DNA of 64,000 nt, taken from Negativibacillus massiliensis. GTDB lineage: Bacteria; Bacillota; Clostridia; Oscillospirales; Ruminococcaceae. The position numbers were made by a program, and so were the translations under genes. The notes below the pieces were generated by a model. The model was not told the DNA's origin, searched no databases, and saw only the letters and a list, made by a program, of their open reading frames with translations. The stretch lies in NCBI RefSeq assembly GCF_900148495.1, contig NZ_FTRU01000006.1:62001-126000 (forward strand). Reading direction: 5' to 3'. Shown here piece after piece: positions 32,069-40,616 of the stretch. Positions within the stretch are counted from its first letter, which is position 1; each line of letters opens with the position of its first letter.

Positions 32069-32947
32069 TTATTCGTATCGAACACCATACTTGGTATTCC
32101 AGCTTCCGACAATTTCGCTGACAGTGCTGACTGTAACAAAAGCACTTGGATCATTTTTGCGGATATGCTCCATCAACAGGGCATATTCGTTCTTTGCAAG
32201 GATGGTAACGACTTCGCAGCGAACCTGTTTATCATATCCACCTTTTGCCTCATAAAGTGTAACACCACGTTTGAGTTCATGCATAATGTAGTCTGCCACC
32301 TCTTCATGTTTCTGAGACAGGATGCAGACACGTTTTCTTCTGGAAAAACCACTGATAAACTCATCCAGCACGATACCGTTAAAGTAGGTACCCAGTACAC
32401 CGACCACCAGTGTTTTGGTGTCATAAACCAGGATAGTACTTGCAACCGTCAGGATACCGATAATCGCAATTCCCTTGCCCAGCTCAATATGCAGATATTT
32501 GTTCAGAACCTTTGCCAGAATATCCAATCCGCCGGAAGAAGCGTTTGCATTGAACATCAGTGACTGGCCAATGCTGATTAAGATAATACAGCACAGGGTG
32601 TCCAGAATAATATCTCCGGTCAGAGAAGGATTGTTTGGGAAAAACAGCTCAAATACATACAGGAAAAATGGAAGCAGAATAGATGTGTATACCGTTTTTC
32701 CTCCAAATTCTTTGCCAACAAAAATAAATCCGATAATCAGGCACAGCACGTTCAAAATAAATGTCATGGCTGAAACCTGAAGCGGAATGAAGTTTACCAG
32801 AACAATCGCCAAACCGGTAACACTTCCCAGAACAATGTTTGCTGGCATCATAAAGAAATAAACTGCCAATGCTGTTAAAAAAATTCCTGCCGTAATGACA
32901 GCATATTCTTTTAGCATCTCTGTTTTGTTTGTACCTTTGGTACCCAT
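32069..32947 (-). CDS. YitT family membrane protein (DUF2179)
   Basis: A 292-residue protein with five to six N-terminal membrane spans (YitT/DUF161) and a C-terminal cytosolic DUF2179 domain (about 205-275, RGVTLYEAKGGY and KNEYALLMEHIRKNDPSAFV). Length and domain order are those of the family. Transport function is assumed but uncharacterised. It has its own promoter at 32989-33017. Confidence 0.9.
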   Translation of the reverse strand: MGTKGTNKTEMLKEYAVITAGIFLTALAVYFFMMPANIVLGSVTGLAIVLVNFIPLQVSAMTFILNVLCLIIGFIFVGKEFGGKTVYTSILLPFFLYVFELFFPNNPSLTGDIILDTLCCIILISIGQSLMFNANASSGGLDILAKVLNKYLHIELGKGIAIIGILTVASTILVYDTKTLVVGVLGTYFNGIVLDEFISGFSRRKRVCILSQKHEEVADYIMHELKRGVTLYEAKGGYDKQVRCEVVTILAKNEYALLMEHIRKNDPSAFVTVSTVSEIVGSWNTKYGVRYE

Positions 32948-32988
32948 ACCATAGATTCCTCCTTCAAAATATAAAAGTCCTACCCTTT

Positions 32989-33017
32989 ATTATAGATGAT
33001 ACAAACTTTCTTGTCCA
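32989..33017 (-). promoter_or_regulatory. Promoter of the YitT gene
   Basis: TGGACA (33012-33017), 17-base spacer, TATAAT (32989-32994). Confidence 0.7.
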
Positions 33018-33076
33018 TTTCCATATCTGCACAAGAAATGTTTGATAAATTTATCTTATCTGATTAATCACAGCCT

Positions 33077-33111
33077 AAAAAAGACTCAACCTGAGGGTTG
33101 AGTCTTTTTTT
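33077..33111 (-). terminator. Terminator of the MBL/AI-2E operon
   Basis: AAAGACTCAACC / GGTTGAGTCTTT stem with A and T runs. Confidence 0.85.
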
Positions 33112-33122
33112 ATAAATCATAA

Positions 33123-33359
33123 TTAAAAATCTCTGCTGTATGGCTTTGCAAACATAACACGGAAAAATTTGCTCATCAGCGGCAGATAAGTGATAACAAA
33201 AACGCAGCATGCTGTCATCAGCACCACTTTTTTGGAGCGAGATGGAACAAACAGACCGATAATAACACCCATGGAGAACAGACAAAATTTAATGAGTGCC
33301 AAATCCTTCCAGTCAGACTGCTGGATATACTCGTTTGCAATGAAAAACAAATTTTTCAT
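33123..33359 (-). CDS. Small two-span membrane protein
   Basis: A 78-residue protein with two hydrophobic segments separated by a basic turn (PSRSKK). It starts KNLFFIANEYIQQSDWKDLALIKFCL, a pattern I recall from a conserved clostridial family often labelled permease of phosphate ABC transporter, a label the sequence itself does not support. The ATG at 33359 follows GGGAGG. It lies 33 bases after the AI-2E-type transporter gene and ends that operon. Confidence 0.7.
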   Translation of the reverse strand: MKNLFFIANEYIQQSDWKDLALIKFCLFSMGVIIGLFVPSRSKKVVLMTACCVFVITYLPLMSKFFRVMFAKPYSRDF

Positions 33360-33392
33360 AGAGATCCTCCCTTTCAAATGCATCAAACTTCT

Positions 33393-34610
33393 CTATCCGT
33401 TTTCTTTGCTCTGCCGATATTTTTCCCGCGGAATCTGCTTGTTCTGCAGTCTCTTCTTGACTGCCTCTCGAATCAGGCTGTAAGCTACTGAGAATGCCGG
33501 AATATAGATCAGCATTCCCACAACACCCATCATACTTCCACCCAGAGTAACTGCCACCAGTACCCAGATTGCCGGCAATCCAACCGATCCGCCAACAACC
33601 TTTGGGTAAATGACGTTGCCTTCAAACTGCTGCAAACACAAAAACAGAACAACAAACCAGATTGCCCGAATTGGATTGACCAGCAGAATCAAAAATGCTC
33701 CGATAAAACATCCAATGAAGGCGCCAAATACCGGAATCAAAGCGGTAAACGCAATCAGTACACTGATCATCAGTGCATACGGGAACCGGAAGATGCTCAT
33801 GGTAATAAAGAACAAGCTTCCCAAAATCACAGCCTCAAGGCACTGCCCCGAAAGGAAGTTGGAAAAAGTACGGTTTGCCATATTTCCTACACGCACCAGA
33901 TAATCGGCATGTTCTTCTTTCAGGCAAGCGTACAGAATTTGTTTTACCTGACTTCCCAATTTTTCCTTGTTAAGCAGCAGGTAAAAGGAAAATACAATCG
34001 CCAAAAATCCGGTAACCAGTCCACTGAAAATGGAAGCTGCCACATTAAAAGTGGTATTAAGAACATTTCCTGCACCGTTCTGCAGAAAACTGATCAGATC
34101 GGTAATTGTCTTCTGCCAGTCAATATTAAAATCAAACTGGATATTTTCCAGCCAAACTGCTGCCTGCGGCATCCAGTTCATCAATTCCAGGCTCCACTGA
34201 TGCAGTGTCTGTGGAAATGCCTTGACACTGTTGGCAATTGTGGTAATGCTGTTGGCAATCTCTGGAACAATCAGGAACATGCCGATAAACACAACTCCAA
34301 TTACCAGAATCAGCGAAATCAACAAGCTCAAAGGCCGCTTCATCCGATAAGCCATTGGCGGCTTGGATGCTTTTTTCTTTGCTGCATTTTTCTTGCGATA
34401 AGGCTCGTCAAACAATTTTCGTTCCACAAAGCGCATCGGAACATTGATAACAAACGCCAGCGCTCCACCAATCAGAAACGGCATAATTAAACCTACTGTC
34501 AAGCGGAACAGTGTCCCCAAGATCTCGGTATTTTTCAGTCCCCAACTGAGCAAAATTGCAAATGTAACAATGCCAATAATTTTTTTGACATTTTCTTTAT
34601 TTAGCTCCAT
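33393..34610 (-). CDS. AI-2E family transporter
   Basis: A 405-residue membrane protein with about eight spans and the AI-2E transporter/TqsA/PerM pattern: GFLAIVFSFYLLLNKEKL, LSGQCLEAVILG, and the C-terminal VGLPAIWVLVAVTLGG. A Lys/Arg-rich cytosolic loop (about 68-90) is present. Substrates vary across the family and none is implied here. It begins six bases after the MBL hydrolase stop. Confidence 0.9.
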   Translation of the reverse strand: MELNKENVKKIIGIVTFAILLSWGLKNTEILGTLFRLTVGLIMPFLIGGALAFVINVPMRFVERKLFDEPYRKKNAAKKKASKPPMAYRMKRPLSLLISLILVIGVVFIGMFLIVPEIANSITTIANSVKAFPQTLHQWSLELMNWMPQAAVWLENIQFDFNIDWQKTITDLISFLQNGAGNVLNTTFNVAASIFSGLVTGFLAIVFSFYLLLNKEKLGSQVKQILYACLKEEHADYLVRVGNMANRTFSNFLSGQCLEAVILGSLFFITMSIFRFPYALMISVLIAFTALIPVFGAFIGCFIGAFLILLVNPIRAIWFVVLFLCLQQFEGNVIYPKVVGGSVGLPAIWVLVAVTLGGSMMGVVGMLIYIPAFSVAYSLIREAVKKRLQNKQIPREKYRQSKENG

Positions 34611-34616
34611 TTATCT

Positions 34617-35369
34617 CTACCCTCTCTTCGGATTATCCTCCAAAATCAAACCTTTTGCCGCAACCGGAACAATCCGGTCATAAAAATCCTGTTTCTGCAA
34701 GCTCTGCATCATTGTTTTGAGTGCATCAAAATCATTCCAGAAATGAATTGGAACAATATGCTTTGCATACACCGATTCACAAAAACAGATAACACCTCTT
34801 GCAAAATCCTGCTCCAGGCGCTGGTCCATCGGAATAAATGCAAGATCCAGAGATTTTCCCTGAAGTGTCTTTTTGAGCTGCTGCATCTCATGCTGATATC
34901 TTGTTGCCTGATCCAGATTAAAACTTTCCTCTTCGCCTTCCCAGTGCCACCAGTTTAAATCTCCTGCATGATAAATCCGCATTCCGTCTATTTCAACCAG
35001 GTAAGCAACCCCGATATCGGTTGAATCAAAGGTGGTGATCCGGCAATCCTCCAACTGCACCTGCATGTTGGCATGGACAAAAATACCGTCCTCAAAAATC
35101 TCATCAAACTCTTCGGGCAGAACATAGCGAACCCGTTTTCCCATCTTGTCCAATCCAAAGATTTTCGGATCGAAATGATCGTGGTGCTCATGGGAAACAA
35201 AAAACAAAATATCTTTATCCTGCATCTGAGCCGGATTAATAACACCTTTTTCCAGGCCCTCATTTTCAGCCGAGGTCAGTGCTTCTCCAAAAATATCAAA
35301 AAACAATAGATGATTTTCTGTTTCTACCGCTACGCCGCTGTGATTCAAATGCCAAACTTTCATGCTCAT
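34617..35369 (-). CDS. MBL-fold metallo-hydrolase
   Basis: A 250-residue metallo-beta-lactamase-fold protein of the UlaG-like short group. The metal-binding motif SHEHHDHF is at 59-66, and the second metal site HAGD follows in RIYHAGDLNWW. It lacks a signal peptide. Substrate unknown. It heads a likely three-gene operon with the AI-2E transporter and a small membrane protein. Start Met at 35369 or 35363. Confidence 0.88.
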   Translation of the reverse strand: MSMKVWHLNHSGVAVETENHLLFFDIFGEALTSAENEGLEKGVINPAQMQDKDILFFVSHEHHDHFDPKIFGLDKMGKRVRYVLPEEFDEIFEDGIFVHANMQVQLEDCRITTFDSTDIGVAYLVEIDGMRIYHAGDLNWWHWEGEEESFNLDQATRYQHEMQQLKKTLQGKSLDLAFIPMDQRLEQDFARGVICFCESVYAKHIVPIHFWNDFDALKTMMQSLQKQDFYDRIVPVAAKGLILEDNPKRG

Positions 35370-35381
35370 ACCTCTTATATG

Positions 35382-35407
35382 AAAAAAGAGGCCGCAGGTG
35401 CGACCTC
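35382..35407 (-). terminator. Terminator of the acidic-protein gene
   Basis: GAGGCCGCA (35388-35396) / TGCGACCTC (35399-35407) with a T-run on the minus strand. Confidence 0.7.
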
Positions 35408-35420
35408 CTGATTCATCCGT

Positions 35421-35789
35421 CTAGATCGTTTCTTCGTCTTCTTCGCCTGTTTGTTCGGATGGCTCCTGAGACGCTTGCTGTTCCATCTCAACCAGTTCGA
35501 TGGTTACTTCTGGTTCTTCCTGCGATTCTTCCTGATTTTCCTCTGTTTCTTCCTCGAAGAATGCATCCGGAACCTCTTCCTGTGCCTGAGAAGCTTCCTC
35601 TTCGGTCAGGCTTTCGTCCTGCTGTGTCTGTTTTGCTTCTTCGGTCTCTTCTTCCTCTTCGCATCCGCATGGACATTCGGTATAATCAAACTCCTCCTGT
35701 GCTCTGCGGTCTTTAATAATCTTTGCGCAAACAGCGGCAGCACCTGCTGCAGCTGCTCCTAAAATTGCCAGAACTGCAAATTTTTTCAT
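35421..35789 (-). CDS. Acidic single-span protein with CPCGC motif
   Basis: A 122-residue protein not assigned to a known family. One Ala-rich membrane segment (about 4-20) is followed by a short basic stretch (KIIKDRR), then CPCGCEEEEE and a highly Glu/Gln-rich disordered tail. The CPCGC cluster could bind metal. The ATG at 35789 fits AAGGAG spacing; a TTG at 35795 is an alternative. It is monocistronic with a candidate promoter at 35838-35866. Confidence 0.7.
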   Translation of the reverse strand: MKKFAVLAILGAAAAGAAAVCAKIIKDRRAQEEFDYTECPCGCEEEEETEEAKQTQQDESLTEEEASQAQEEVPDAFFEEETEENQEESQEEPEVTIELVEMEQQASQEPSEQTGEEDEETI

Positions 35790-35837
35790 AAACAAAAAGC
35801 TCCTTTCTTTTTGTGGATTCTCATTTGTGTTATTCCA

Positions 35838-35866
35838 TATATATCATAAAATGAAACATTTGTCAC
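35838..35866 (-). promoter_or_regulatory. Possible promoter of the acidic-protein gene
   Basis: GTGACA (35861-35866), 17-base spacer, TATATA (35838-35843). Confidence 0.5.
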
Positions 35867-36060
35867 TAGAAAAAAGGTAAACAAATTAATAACTTTCTAT
35901 TTTTTTCATCATCTTTGCTGTTTCAAAGAAAAACTTGTCAAAGAAAAGGCAAAATTTTGGAGAAACCCTTTATTCCCGCCTCAATTTAGGCTATAATAGG
36001 ACTCCAAGAGGTTTATCCTGACCTTCATGAAACCATCGACTTGATAAAAGGAGTCTTTTT

Positions 36061-36702
36061 ATGAACATATTAATCATCGGATGTGGAAAGGTTGGTTCCC
36101 GCCTTGCCGATATTCTCTGCCAGATTGGCCACGATGTCTCCATTATCGCGCTCAAACGTGAAAGCTTTGACCTGCTGTCGGATGACTTTTCCGGCTTCAC
36201 CATTCAGGGCGTGCCGATCGACCTTGACATTCTGCGCCAGGCGGGCATTGAAGGCTGTGATGCCATCGCAGCCGTCACCGAAGATGATAACACCAACATT
36301 ATGGTTTGCCAGATTGCCAGAGAAATATTCAATGTTCCAAAAATCATCGCGCGAATTTTTGACCCGCTGCGAGAGGATATTTTCTCCCGTTTCGATATCC
36401 AGTCTGTCTGCCCAACCAACATTACCGTTTCTTCTGTTTATGCCATGCTGACCGACCGCACCCAGACCAAACATATTACGGTAGGTAATGAAGTTATGTC
36501 CGTTTCTACCATGAAAGCTCCCCATGAGCTGATTGGCAAAAGCGTTGCTGAAGCTGCACGCTATCTCCAGCCGGAATCGCTGATTGCTGTCATTGATGAA
36601 ACCGGAGAAATTACCATGGCAGTGGATATTCTGCTCAATCCAACCCATCACCGCACCATCTCGGAACATGACAAACTGCTTGTCAGCACCGATATCCGCT
36701 AA
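36061..36702 (+). CDS. TrkA/KtrA-type RCK protein (first copy)
   Basis: A 213-residue cytosolic gating subunit: an RCK_N Rossmann domain (1-120, IIGCGKVGSRLAD at 5-17) and an RCK_C domain (about 135-213). Such proteins bind NAD(H), ATP/ADP or c-di-AMP and regulate a K+ channel subunit such as TrkH or KtrB. AAAGGAG precedes the ATG. It is followed after 24 bases by a second RCK gene. No membrane subunit is encoded in this window. Confidence 0.92.
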   Translation: MNILIIGCGKVGSRLADILCQIGHDVSIIALKRESFDLLSDDFSGFTIQGVPIDLDILRQAGIEGCDAIAAVTEDDNTNIMVCQIAREIFNVPKIIARIFDPLREDIFSRFDIQSVCPTNITVSSVYAMLTDRTQTKHITVGNEVMSVSTMKAPHELIGKSVAEAARYLQPESLIAVIDETGEITMAVDILLNPTHHRTISEHDKLLVSTDIR

Positions 36703-36726
36703 CAGAACGCGGGGAAAGGAACTGTT

Positions 36727-37386
36727 ATGAACGTTATTGTAATTGGCGGAGGAAAAGTAGGGTTCTATCTTTGCAAGACCCTTTTGGAACATGGTCACCA
36801 GCCTCTGATCATTGAAAAGAACAAGCACGCCTGCGAATATGCCTCCAATCAACTGGACATCCCTACCATCAATGCGGATGGCTCCACCATCGAAGCGTTA
36901 AAGACTGCCAACGCACCAAAGGCAGATGCACTGATTGCCGTTACTGGTCTGGACCAGGACAACCTGATTTCCTGCCAGCTGGCAAAGAAAATTTTCCATG
37001 TGCCAAAAACGGTTGCCCGCGTCAACAACCCGAAAAATGCTGCTGTTATGAAACAACTGGGCGTCGATATCCCGATTTCCAGTACCGACAACATTGCGCG
37101 TCTGCTGGAACGTGAGGTAGACAGTGCGCGCATCAAGTCCTTGCTCTCCTTAAATCGTGGTGAGGCTTCCTTAAGCGAGATGCTCATTCCAGATAACTAT
37201 GTTCTGCACGGAAAAAGACTGTTTGAGCTGGATATTCCGGAAGATGCTGTTATTGCGGCAATCTTCCGTGATGACAAGCTGATCATCCCGCGCGGTAACG
37301 CACAGATTATGAGCGGCGACAAAATCCTTGTCATAGCAAAGGATCGCATTATTCACGAACTGTCCGAATCGCTCAAATTAAAATAA
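36727..37386 (+). CDS. TrkA/KtrA-type RCK protein (second copy)
   Basis: A 219-residue paralogue of the upstream gene with the same two-domain order: VIGGGKVGFYLCKTL at the N-terminus and an RCK_C domain from about 135. The acidic residue ending the second strand (IIEKN) suits NAD or nucleotide binding. The two proteins may form a mixed ring. A terminator follows directly. Confidence 0.92.
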   Translation: MNVIVIGGGKVGFYLCKTLLEHGHQPLIIEKNKHACEYASNQLDIPTINADGSTIEALKTANAPKADALIAVTGLDQDNLISCQLAKKIFHVPKTVARVNNPKNAAVMKQLGVDIPISSTDNIARLLEREVDSARIKSLLSLNRGEASLSEMLIPDNYVLHGKRLFELDIPEDAVIAAIFRDDKLIIPRGNAQIMSGDKILVIAKDRIIHELSESLKLK

Positions 37387-37392
37387 AGATGC

Positions 37393-37424
37393 AAAAAACC
37401 TCCTGCAAATGCAGGAGGTTTTTT
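37393..37424. terminator. Bidirectional terminator
   Basis: AAAAAACCTCCTGC / GCAGGAGGTTTTTT with a 4-base loop, between convergent RCK and S1-domain genes. Confidence 0.92.
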
Positions 37425-37433
37425 CATTTCAAA

Positions 37434-37958
37434 TTAGTCCTGACGGGAACGGCGATTTGCCGAACCACGCTTGATTTCGCCGCGATACTTTTTCAAATCG
37501 GACATTTTATCGTCGCTGGTCTGTTTGAATTTATTGAGCATATCTTCAAAAGAGGCATTTTCATTTCTTCGAGGATTCCACTCGTAGCTGCTGACCTGCT
37601 GAGGATTAAACGGACGTTTGTTCTCATAACGCTTGTTGTTAAAATTTCTGGAGCCATTTTTCTGACCAAAGCCACGCTGGGACTGGCCTGCACCGCGTTC
37701 GCCCTGTTCCTGACGGGGTTTTGGCGGCATCGCTTTTTTAATCGAAAGGCTGATCTTGCCTTCTTCCGTAATATTGATTACCTTTACCTTAACGATCTGA
37801 TCCTGTTTGAGGTACTGGGAAATATCCTCAACATAATCTGCGGATACTTCAGAAATGTGTACCATACCGGTTTTGCCTTCTGGCAGCTCCACAAAAGCTC
37901 CAAATTTTGTGATACCGGTTACTTTACCTTCCAGTACATCTCCAATTGCTAACTGCAT
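37434..37958 (-). CDS. yabR: S1 RNA-binding domain protein (YabR-like)
   Basis: A 174-residue protein with an S1 domain at about 1-75 (GDVLEGKVTGITKFGAFVELPEGKTG) and a long basic, Arg/Asn/Gln-rich disordered tail. The position after divIC is the conserved yabP-yabQ-divIC-yabR order of sporulating Bacillota. It probably binds RNA or ribosomes; the exact role is unknown. Confidence 0.9.
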   Translation of the reverse strand: MQLAIGDVLEGKVTGITKFGAFVELPEGKTGMVHISEVSADYVEDISQYLKQDQIVKVKVINITEEGKISLSIKKAMPPKPRQEQGERGAGQSQRGFGQKNGSRNFNNKRYENKRPFNPQQVSSYEWNPRRNENASFEDMLNKFKQTSDDKMSDLKKYRGEIKRGSANRRSRQD

Positions 37959-37989
37959 ACTATTCCTACGTCCTCCTCAAAAAATTTGC

Positions 37990-38289
37990 TCAGCTTGCCT
38001 GACTGTCGATGTAGATATGCTCATCCGGATACCCATATCCATACTGCTCGAATGCCGCTTTTCCGATCGCTTCGTTCTGATCGGTCTTGCCTTTTTCCAG
38101 CTGATTTTCCAATTCCTGATTGATTTTCTGCTGTTCTTCAATGCTTTGTTCGAGCTGCTTGAGCTGGTATTGTTTCTCGGAAATCTTCATCTGAGTTCCC
38201 ACGATCTTAAAAGAGCAGATTCCTACAAAGACAGCCATCGCAATGACCAGAAGACGGTTTGTGCTGTGTTTTTTTCTTTTTGCTGCCAT
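37990..38289 (-). CDS. divIC: Septum formation initiator DivIC/FtsL-like protein
   Basis: A 99-residue bitopic protein with a basic cytosolic start, one membrane span (about 11-26) and a coiled coil (about 33-70). The C-terminus includes AFEQYGYGYPDEHIYID, typical of DivIC. It joins the FtsL-DivIB complex of the divisome. It sits between yabQ and yabR, as in other spore formers. Confidence 0.88.
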   Translation of the reverse strand: MAAKRKKHSTNRLLVIAMAVFVGICSFKIVGTQMKISEKQYQLKQLEQSIEEQQKINQELENQLEKGKTDQNEAIGKAAFEQYGYGYPDEHIYIDSQAS

Positions 38290-38304
38290 GGGAATCTTCC
38301 TCCT

Positions 38305-38826
38305 TCATACCCGTGTTTTCCTAAATCGGCTACCTAGATTATACAACATCATCCGCTTTCGTTTCAAGTTATATTTTTCCTTTTGCATAACTTTTTTTAA
38401 ATTTATGCAAAGTCGTTTTTCTATCTTCCTGATAAGCCGACAGAATCTTCTTCCAATCCACACAAAAGGAGAAATCAGTATCGAAATCCAAAAGCATACG
38501 ATCCTTTTTACCAGATCAAATACCCAGACAAAAATCCGCACCGCTGCTTCTCCGACAGTCATATGGCAGATTATCCAACCGATCACTTCCCCCACCACGA
38601 TATATCCGCGCACCTGCCCACTGTTGTCTTTCAGGATAAATCCAAAGGTCACCATCCCGCAGACAAGAAAATAGACAATATCCTCCAGAGAAACTGCAAC
38701 CGCCTGATGCCGGGTTTCTCTGCGGATGATGCGCAGCACATCATACAGCAAAGACAACCCGGCACCCAGAATCAGTGACTGGAAAAACAGCATCGTTTCT
38801 TTTGCCACAGTAACATCGGTCATCAT
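38305..38826 (-). CDS. yabQ: Spore cortex protein YabQ
   Basis: A 173-residue membrane protein with four or so hydrophobic segments (QSLILGAGLSLLYDVLRIIRR at the start) and a basic C-terminus. The pattern and its place directly after yabP identify YabQ, required for spore cortex formation and made in the mother cell. The ATG immediately follows the yabP TAG. Confidence 0.88.
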   Translation of the reverse strand: MMTDVTVAKETMLFFQSLILGAGLSLLYDVLRIIRRETRHQAVAVSLEDIVYFLVCGMVTFGFILKDNSGQVRGYIVVGEVIGWIICHMTVGEAAVRIFVWVFDLVKRIVCFWISILISPFVWIGRRFCRLIRKIEKRLCINLKKVMQKEKYNLKRKRMMLYNLGSRFRKTRV

Positions 38827-39111
38827 CTATCGAAACATCCTCGCAAAAAATCCACCCCGGGAAACCGGCTGATCAGAATAGCTGAGCGAATCGATCTCCC
38901 CTTCCAGCTCCAGTTCTCCGGCATCCACGTCAATCTTGTTGATATGAAGCCCGCTTCCCCGCACCGTCAGCTCTCCCAAATCTGTATATACCACCACCGT
39001 TTCTTCATCAAAACTGTCGATGTCCGAAACACCGGTCACGGTCAGGCTGCCTCTCTCCTCCAAAATCAGATTGTGCGCTCCTGTGCTGCGTTTTTCTTCA
39101 TTGTTGTTCAT
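38827..39111 (-). CDS. yabP: Sporulation protein YabP
   Basis: A 94-residue beta-rich protein of the YabP/YqfC family (HNLILEERGSLTVTGVSDIDSFDEETVVVYT). It works with YabQ in spore assembly. It is the first gene of the minus-strand run to 37434, since the next gene upstream is divergent. The promoter may use a sporulation sigma factor; no clear sigma-A site was seen. Confidence 0.9.
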   Translation of the reverse strand: MNNNEEKRSTGAHNLILEERGSLTVTGVSDIDSFDEETVVVYTDLGELTVRGSGLHINKIDVDAGELELEGEIDSLSYSDQPVSRGGFFARMFR

Positions 39112-39180
39112 AAAAATGCCGTCCTTTCTATTTTGATTATCCGCTTTATTTTTATGAATGTCTGTCCGATGATAGAACGC

Positions 39181-39209
39181 TTTACAAGGATTCTTCTATT
39201 GTTTATACT
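39181..39209 (+). promoter_or_regulatory. Promoter of the nitrilase-GNAT gene
   Basis: TTTACA (39181-39186), 17-base spacer, TATACT (39204-39209). Confidence 0.65.
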
Positions 39210-39255
39210 CATGATAAAAAGACTTCTTCATTTTCATTGTAAGGAGGACAGGCAA

Positions 39256-40611
39256 ATGACATTAAAAGTTGCCCTGATTCAAAAAAGTGCAGCACCAAAC
39301 GACCCTGAAAAAAACATGGAGCTTGGCATATCTTATCTGGAAAAAGCCAAAGAACTGGGGGCTGATCTTGCTCTTTTCCCGGAAATGTGGTCTACCGGCT
39401 ATGCAGAACCATTTTTTGATGCATTAAATTACCCTGATAATCGACACTATGTCTATGAACGACAGAAGTGGAGTGAGCTTGCTCTGACCCCTTCCGATTC
39501 CTTTGTTCAGGCCTTTTGCAATACTGCAAAAAAACTTTCCATCGGTGTGGTGCTTACCGGACTCTTCTCCGGCAAAAAAGCACCCCGCAACACTGCTTTG
39601 CTCATTGATCGAACCGGAAACATCCTGCTTCGATATGACAAGGTACACACCTGTGACTTTTCCATGGAAGCTTTGCTGGAAAACGGAGAAGATTTTCCTG
39701 TCTGCGAGTTTGACGGGATAAAAATCGGGCTGATGATCTGTTTTGACCGGGAATTTCCGGAAAGTGCCCGCATTTTGATGTTGAATGGAGCCGAAATCAT
39801 ATTGGTTCCCAACGCCTGCGACATGAACCCTGCAAGACTCTCCCAGCTTTCCACCCGCGCGATGGAAAATATGGTTGGTGTTGCGATGGCAAACTATCCG
39901 TCCGATCCATCCCTAGATCGACAAGGTTGGGGACAATCCTGTGCTTTCGACCCTGTCTTCTTTGATGAAAACGGAAGATATCAGGACCGAACCCTCCGTA
40001 TGCTTGGAGAAAAGGAAGAGATCTCTTTGGTCGAATTTGACCTTGATCTCATCCGCAGTTTTCGTCAAAACGAGGTTTGGGGCAACGCTTACCGGAAGGT
40101 AAACACCTATTCGGCATTACTCAGTCCAAAAGTGGAGCCTCCGTTTGTCCGTCAGCCAATCACTGTCCCATCTGTACACATCCGTGCCATGCATCCGCAG
40201 GATATGGATGACATCATGAAAATCTGGCTAAATGGAAACCTCGATGCACACCATTTTATCGACCCATCCTTTTGGAAAGAACATCTGGATGAAGTGCGCA
40301 CAGCAATCTCAGATTCTGACATCACTGTCCTGACCGAAGATGAACGGGTCGTTGGGTTTTTAGGCATGAACCAAAATTATGTGGAAGGATTGTTTGTCGA
40401 TAAAGCACACCAGGGCAAAGGCTATGGTCTTGCTCTCATCCGCTCTGCACAGGAAAATCATCCTTTCCTGCAATTATCGGTCTATCAGAAAAACACCTCC
40501 GCCATCACATTTTATCAGCACTGCGGATTTTGTATCCTGTCCGAAAAAACGCAGTCCAATCAAAATTTCAACGAGTTTTTGATGGAATGGAGGAAAACAC
40601 GAAGGGAGTAA
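39256..40611 (+). CDS. Carbon-nitrogen hydrolase fused to GNAT acetyltransferase
   Basis: A 451-residue two-domain protein. The N-terminal nitrilase-superfamily domain (about 1-285) has the complete Glu43, Lys129, Cys162 triad (FPEMW, YDKVH, ICFDRE). The C-terminal GNAT domain (about 306-447) carries the acetyl-CoA loop HQGKGYG at 385-391 and the FYQHCGF strand. It could couple amide hydrolysis with N-acetylation of the same small molecule. The ATG at 39256 follows AAGGAGG; the longer frame to 38944 overlaps yabP antisense. No in-frame stop or frameshift separates the domains. Confidence 0.9.
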   Translation: MTLKVALIQKSAAPNDPEKNMELGISYLEKAKELGADLALFPEMWSTGYAEPFFDALNYPDNRHYVYERQKWSELALTPSDSFVQAFCNTAKKLSIGVVLTGLFSGKKAPRNTALLIDRTGNILLRYDKVHTCDFSMEALLENGEDFPVCEFDGIKIGLMICFDREFPESARILMLNGAEIILVPNACDMNPARLSQLSTRAMENMVGVAMANYPSDPSLDRQGWGQSCAFDPVFFDENGRYQDRTLRMLGEKEEISLVEFDLDLIRSFRQNEVWGNAYRKVNTYSALLSPKVEPPFVRQPITVPSVHIRAMHPQDMDDIMKIWLNGNLDAHHFIDPSFWKEHLDEVRTAISDSDITVLTEDERVVGFLGMNQNYVEGLFVDKAHQGKGYGLALIRSAQENHPFLQLSVYQKNTSAITFYQHCGFCILSEKTQSNQNFNEFLMEWRKTRRE

Positions 40612-40616
40612 CCTTT

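Noticed and set aside
35796-36060. c-di-AMP (ydaO) riboswitch before the RCK genes
   Set aside because: The conserved ydaO elements could not be found and the leader is short with little structure.
38944-39255. N-terminal extension of the nitrilase-GNAT gene
   Set aside because: It runs antisense through yabP and the promoter; ATG 39256 has AAGGAGG at good spacing.
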